From: CAZDAW01 sp964503685
GTDB lineage: Bacteria; Chloroflexota; Anaerolineae; Anaerolineales; Anaerolineaceae
Reading direction: 5' to 3'
Length of the DNA stretch: 46,694 nucleotides
Assembly: GCA_964503685.1 (NCBI GenBank)
Contig: CAZDAW010000016.1
Coordinates: 1 to 46,694, forward strand
A program made the translations under genes and the position numbers. Shown one piece after another: positions 43,493 to 46,694 of the stretch. The notes beneath the pieces are model-generated. The model searched no databases and had not been told where the DNA came from. It saw only the letters and a program-made list of their open reading frames with translations. Numbering within the stretch: position 1 is the first letter of the stretch; each line of letters opens with the position of its first letter.

Positions 43493-44830
43493 TTACGGCG
43501 CCGGCGTTTCTGTCGCTTCATCTACCGGAACTTCAACAGGCTCCTCAGTTTCACCTTCAACAGGTGTTTCCGTTTGTTCTCCCGATTCTTCCTGTGTTGG
43601 CGCAGGCGTTGGCGTTAAAAGGCCTTCTTTACAAATCCGTACCATCTCCTGAGCATTAAAAACAGCAGTCTCATCATCTTTTACCCCCTTCATGATAACT
43701 TGAGATAACGGTAGAGCCTCAGAACAATTTCCCAAACGCGCTAAAGTTAAACCATAGATGTAATAATACTCGGCAACGCGACCATAATCTAAAGGCAACC
43801 CGCTAACCTCAACCCCATCAGGCGTTGTACCGCCTCGAATAGCATAGCGCAAAGCATCGGCGGCTTCTTCGTACTTACGATTACGGTAATACATTGTGCC
43901 CAGGTTACCATACAGGTATGGATCTCTCGGATCCACTTTTACAGCCTGTTCGGCATACTGAATTGCCTTTGCATACTCGCCCACTGTTGCATAGGTACGC
44001 GAGATATATGTATTGGGAAGCGGATCCGTAGGATTCAAGGCGTTGGCGCGTGTAAACTCTTCAACGGCTTTATCATATTGTTCCAGAAAACGATAATTTC
44101 TTCCTAAAGCCATATGAATGTCCGCAATATTGTCATTATATTGGGCAGCCGCCTGATATTCAACCAGCGCCTCCTGATAATTCCCTGTCAACTCTAAAAT
44201 ATAACCTCGCGCCCTTCGGGTTTCCAATAAATTCGGCGCTAAAGCAATGGCTGTTCGCGATTCTTCTGCCGCCTTATCCATTGACCCTAAGGCCCCCTGC
44301 CCGGCCTCAATTTGTTTACCAATGACTTCCGCATAATAGGCATGCACAAGAGGATTATTTGCATCCAGTTCCAAAGATTTTTTAATGGAAGATTCAGCTT
44401 TGAGATAATCGCCCTCAAATCCTAAGGCCCACCCCAAAACCGCATAAGCCATCGGATTATTCGGGTTAAGAATCAAGGCATTCTCGGCATTGATCTGAGC
44501 GTCATGATACTTCGCCGCGAATACCTGCACACGCGCCAGAGCAACATAAATTGCAGCATTATTCGGGTCCGAGCGAATTGCCTGCTCGTATGCCGCAATG
44601 GATTGAGTCAATTTACCGGTGGCAAACAGGTTCTCCGCTTCGATCACAAAGGATTCCGGGTTGCGTGTTGCCGTCGGAGTAGGAATAAAAAGAGGCGGCG
44701 TCTCTGGCACCACAATCTGATTGACATACACCGCACCGCCAACCATAAGCGCCAGTAATAAAACAACAAAAGGGTTGGAGTGAGAGCGGCGTTTTCGTCG
44801 CATATTTAATTTGCTGCCACGCAGATACAT
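43493..44830 (-). CDS. membrane-anchored TPR protein (copy 2)
   Basis: 445 residues. Basic head (MRRKRRSHSN), one membrane helix (about 21-40), the same PT hinge (LFIPTPTATRNPESF) and TPR repeats (NLFATGKLTQSIAAYEQAI, DPNNAAIYVALARV) as copy 1; the tail is rich in Glu/Thr/Pro rather than Thr/Pro only. The start at 44830 is six bases from a TAAGAT/TTGAGG promoter-like pair; the ATG nine codons later has no better support. It is first in order, 13 bases before copy 1. Function unrecognised. Confidence 0.8.
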   Translation of the reverse strand: MYLRGSKLNMRRKRRSHSNPFVVLLLALMVGGAVYVNQIVVPETPPLFIPTPTATRNPESFVIEAENLFATGKLTQSIAAYEQAIRSDPNNAAIYVALARVQVFAAKYHDAQINAENALILNPNNPMAYAVLGWALGFEGDYLKAESSIKKSLELDANNPLVHAYYAEVIGKQIEAGQGALGSMDKAAEESRTAIALAPNLLETRRARGYILELTGNYQEALVEYQAAAQYNDNIADIHMALGRNYRFLEQYDKAVEEFTRANALNPTDPLPNTYISRTYATVGEYAKAIQYAEQAVKVDPRDPYLYGNLGTMYYRNRKYEEAADALRYAIRGGTTPDGVEVSGLPLDYGRVAEYYYIYGLTLARLGNCSEALPLSQVIMKGVKDDETAVFNAQEMVRICKEGLLTPTPAPTQEESGEQTETPVEGETEEPVEVPVDEATETPAP

Positions 44831-44836
44831 AAACTC

Positions 44837-44865
44837 ATCTTACCATTATTTTTTAGGAACCTCAA
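44837..44865 (-). promoter_or_regulatory. promoter close to the start of TPR copy 2
   Basis: On the minus strand TTGAGG and TAAGAT are spaced by 17 bases, the -10 lying six bases before the ATG, so the message would have almost no leader. Confidence 0.45.
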
Positions 44866-44892
44866 GAGATACTGCAAACAGTGAATATCCAC

Positions 44893-44921
44893 TTGCGCAT
44901 CATCTTCCTTCAGACTAGAAT
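44893..44921 (+). promoter_or_regulatory. promoter close to the start of trmD
   Basis: TTGCGC and TAGAAT are spaced by exactly 17 bases; the -10 ends six bases before the trmD ATG. Normal initiation would fall at the ATG. No Shine-Dalgarno is present. Confidence 0.5.
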
Positions 44922-44927
44922 CATGCT

Positions 44928-45671
44928 ATGCTTTTCGATATATTTACCCTTTTCCCGGAGGTTTTTTTACCTTATATTGATTCGAGCATTATCAAACGCG
45001 CCAGACAAAACCGTCTGGTCGAAATTAATTTATACAACATTCGCGACTGGGCTACCGACCGCCATCATGTAACCGACGATATGCCTTACGGAGGTGGGGG
45101 TGGAATGGTGATGAAACCCGAACCTCTCTTCGCGGCTGTAGAGAGTATCCTGGGCGTTTTACCACAATGTCCAATCATATTGCTTACCCCTCAGGGTCGT
45201 ACCTTTACACAAGAAGTAGCTCAGGAGCTGGTCAAAGAGTCTCATCTTGCCTTGATTTGCGGTCATTACGAAGGAATCGATGAACGAATTCGTCAACATC
45301 TTGTGACCGATGAGATCTCAATTGGCGATTATGTATTAACAGGCGGAGAACTTCCAGCCCTGGTGATGCTAGATGCACTCACCCGTTTGATTCCTGGAGC
45401 ATTGGGCGATCCCACCGGGGCAATGGACGATTCACACGCTTCAGGCCTGCTCGAATACCCGCAATATACGCGTCCGCCGGAATTCCGTTCATGGCGAGTC
45501 CCCGAAGTTCTCCTGTCGGGCAACCATGCTGAAATCAATCGTTGGCGGCGCGAACAGGCATTGCTGCGCACTTTTCAACGCCGCCCCGATTTGCTCCAAA
45601 AGGTTTTATTAAGCTCAGAAGATCAAAAATATCTATCTCATCTTAAAGCCGACTTTAAAGAAGATAATTGA
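44928..45671 (+). CDS. trmD: tRNA (guanine37-N1)-methyltransferase
   Basis: 247 residues, family-typical. The N-terminus MLFDIFTLFPEVF, then DDMPYGGGGGMVMKPEP, ICGHYEGIDERI and the trefoil-knot SAM loop IGDYVLTGGELPALVMLDA are all present. It methylates G37 of tRNAs reading CNN codons and prevents frameshifting. It is usually beside rpsP, rimM and rplS; here it stands apart from them, followed by an MFS gene 30 bases downstream. Confidence 0.96.
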   Translation: MLFDIFTLFPEVFLPYIDSSIIKRARQNRLVEINLYNIRDWATDRHHVTDDMPYGGGGGMVMKPEPLFAAVESILGVLPQCPIILLTPQGRTFTQEVAQELVKESHLALICGHYEGIDERIRQHLVTDEISIGDYVLTGGELPALVMLDALTRLIPGALGDPTGAMDDSHASGLLEYPQYTRPPEFRSWRVPEVLLSGNHAEINRWRREQALLRTFQRRPDLLQKVLLSSEDQKYLSHLKADFKEDN

Positions 45672-45701
45672 ACATCAACCAGAAACCGAAAGGAAACAAC
45701 A

Positions 45702-46694
45702 ATGAAACTTAATTACGGTAAGACGTTTTTATTAGGATTCGGATTTTTCGGCGTCAGCATCATTTGGGGTACTTATAATGCATTTGTTCCAATTTTTCTG
45801 GCAAATAAATTTGCCCTATCCCCTGTCTTAATCGGCTTTTTTATGACACTAGACAACATTGCTGCATTATTAATCCAACCGCCAGTCGGCGCATGGTCTG
45901 ACCGGTTGCGCACTCCAATCGGGAGACGAATGCCATTCATTCTTATTGGCGCGCCAATTGGCGCTATTGCTTTTGGCCTCATCCCCATTGCTGCGGTTTT
46001 ACCACTTTTTGTTGCCTGCACCAGCAGTCTGCTCTTAAGCATGGCCTTCTGGCGAACACCCGTCATTGCACTCATGCCCGACATCACCCCATCGCAATTC
46101 CGGTCGCAAGCCAATGGAATTATCAACTTCATGGGCGGCGTTGGCTCGATCATTTCTTTTCTCGGCGGATCAGCGCTGTATAAAATGAATCCTGCTTATC
46201 CCTTCTGGCTGGGTTCCATTCTGGTGATATTATCATCATTACTTGTATTTATCTTCATCAAAGAACCAAAAACTTATGAGGATAGCGAAAAACAACCGGG
46301 CATAATAGACAGCCTGAAAACCGTGATTAAGGACAAGGACAAAAGCGCTATACGAATGCTTCTGGCGATCTTTTTCTGGTTTCTGGGTTATACAGCCATT
46401 GAAGCATTTTTTACCCTTTATGCCAACAAACACCTTGGGTTGGACGAAGCCGACGGCGCGCGTTTACTTGGGCAGCTTTCCTTTATTTTTGTTCTGTGCG
46501 CCTTGCCCTCTGGTTATATAGGCGGCAAAATCGGACGGCGAAAGACAATCAGTATCGGCTTGATCCTGATGAGCCTGGTGATACTGGGAATGTTCTTTGC
46601 GCCGCCTTCATTTCTGACTATCCCGCTCACCAAACTCCCTGCGCTCGGAGTAGTGCCGGTCATTGGTGTTGCACTGATGCTGGCTGGTCTTGCC
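45702..46694 (+). CDS. MFS transporter, sugar/SLC45-like (3' end outside the window)
   Basis: 331 codons are open up to the window edge with no stop, so the gene is partial. ATG at 45702 with AAAGGA seven bases upstream. Several membrane helices are seen, with the loop 2-3 motif SDRLRTPIGRRMPFILIGAP and the loop 8-9 block GGKIGRRKTISIG. The long form of the first motif resembles sucrose/SLC45-type and glycoside-cation symporters. Substrate unknown. Confidence 0.85.
   Translation, partial: MKLNYGKTFLLGFGFFGVSIIWGTYNAFVPIFLANKFALSPVLIGFFMTLDNIAALLIQPPVGAWSDRLRTPIGRRMPFILIGAPIGAIAFGLIPIAAVLPLFVACTSSLLLSMAFWRTPVIALMPDITPSQFRSQANGIINFMGGVGSIISFLGGSALYKMNPAYPFWLGSILVILSSLLVFIFIKEPKTYEDSEKQPGIIDSLKTVIKDKDKSAIRMLLAIFFWFLGYTAIEAFFTLYANKHLGLDEADGARLLGQLSFIFVLCALPSGYIGGKIGRRKTISIGLILMSLVILGMFFAPPSFLTIPLTKLPALGVVPVIGVALMLAGLA

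Noticed and set aside
1..46694. CRISPR arrays, insertion sequences, prophage, toxin-antitoxin or restriction genes
   Set aside because: Looked for repeats with spacers, transposase or integrase motifs and defence-gene motifs on both strands; none seen.

Overview
The window looks like a chromosomal segment of a Chloroflexota bacterium, most likely of the Anaerolineae. This rests on gene content rather than any rRNA marker: a lipoprotein with an NBR1-type Ig-like domain, secreted proteins with long Pro/Thr-rich linkers, paired thymidylate-kinase-like genes, a large fused heparinase/oxidoreductase polysaccharide module, and a long-form formate-THF ligase. Gene density is very high. There is no prophage, insertion sequence or CRISPR array, and no stretch over 300 bases without a gene or gene remnant.

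Left part (1-17.2 kb), mostly housekeeping: formate-THF ligase (fhs) closed by a clear terminator; a DNA-repair pair (SRAP/HMCES-type protein and DinG helicase with exonuclease domain) on the minus strand; fused formiminotransferase-cyclodeaminase (ftcD); a CapA-like lipoprotein; dCTP deaminase; a cell-wall protein with LysM; a DUF697 GTPase; a signal-less NrtA/NasS-like binding protein; an NBR1-Ig lipoprotein; rsmI; a bifunctional phosphoglucose/phosphomannose isomerase; and tRNA-Ser(GGA).

Middle (17.4-23 kb): a minus-strand operon, MoxR ATPase - DUF58 - membrane DUF4129 protein - S9 peptidase, with overlapping reading frames.

The core of the window (23-36.4 kb) is a phosphate/polyphosphate cluster. 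Minus-strand order of transcription is phoB, phoR, pstS, pstC, pstA, pstB, phoU, two thymidylate-kinase-like paralogues, a CHAD (polyphosphate-binding type) protein, a calcineurin-like phosphoesterase and a stand-alone HD domain resembling the C-terminus of Ppx/GppA. Two overlapping PPK2 polyphosphate kinase genes on the plus strand converge on its end. A four-fold 11-bp tandem repeat, a textbook Pho box, lies upstream of pstS. phoR carries an in-frame TGA where the family has glycine, with 22 conserved-looking codons still open behind it.

Right part (36.3-46.7 kb): a WbuB-like glycosyltransferase whose end overlaps phoB, a heparinase II/III protein, a fused MDR/Gfo-Idh oxidoreductase, two paralogous membrane-anchored TPR proteins, then divergently trmD and an MFS sugar-type transporter cut by the window edge. 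Several genes here and dinG have a -10-like hexamer 6-7 bases before the ATG and no Shine-Dalgarno, suggesting leaderless transcripts.

The strongest candidate for something undescribed is the functional link between Pho signalling, polyphosphate binding/turnover (PPK2 pair, CHAD, HD) and the twin Tmk-like kinases, one of which has Arg in place of the Walker A lysine. All product calls are from motif reading; no database search was run.
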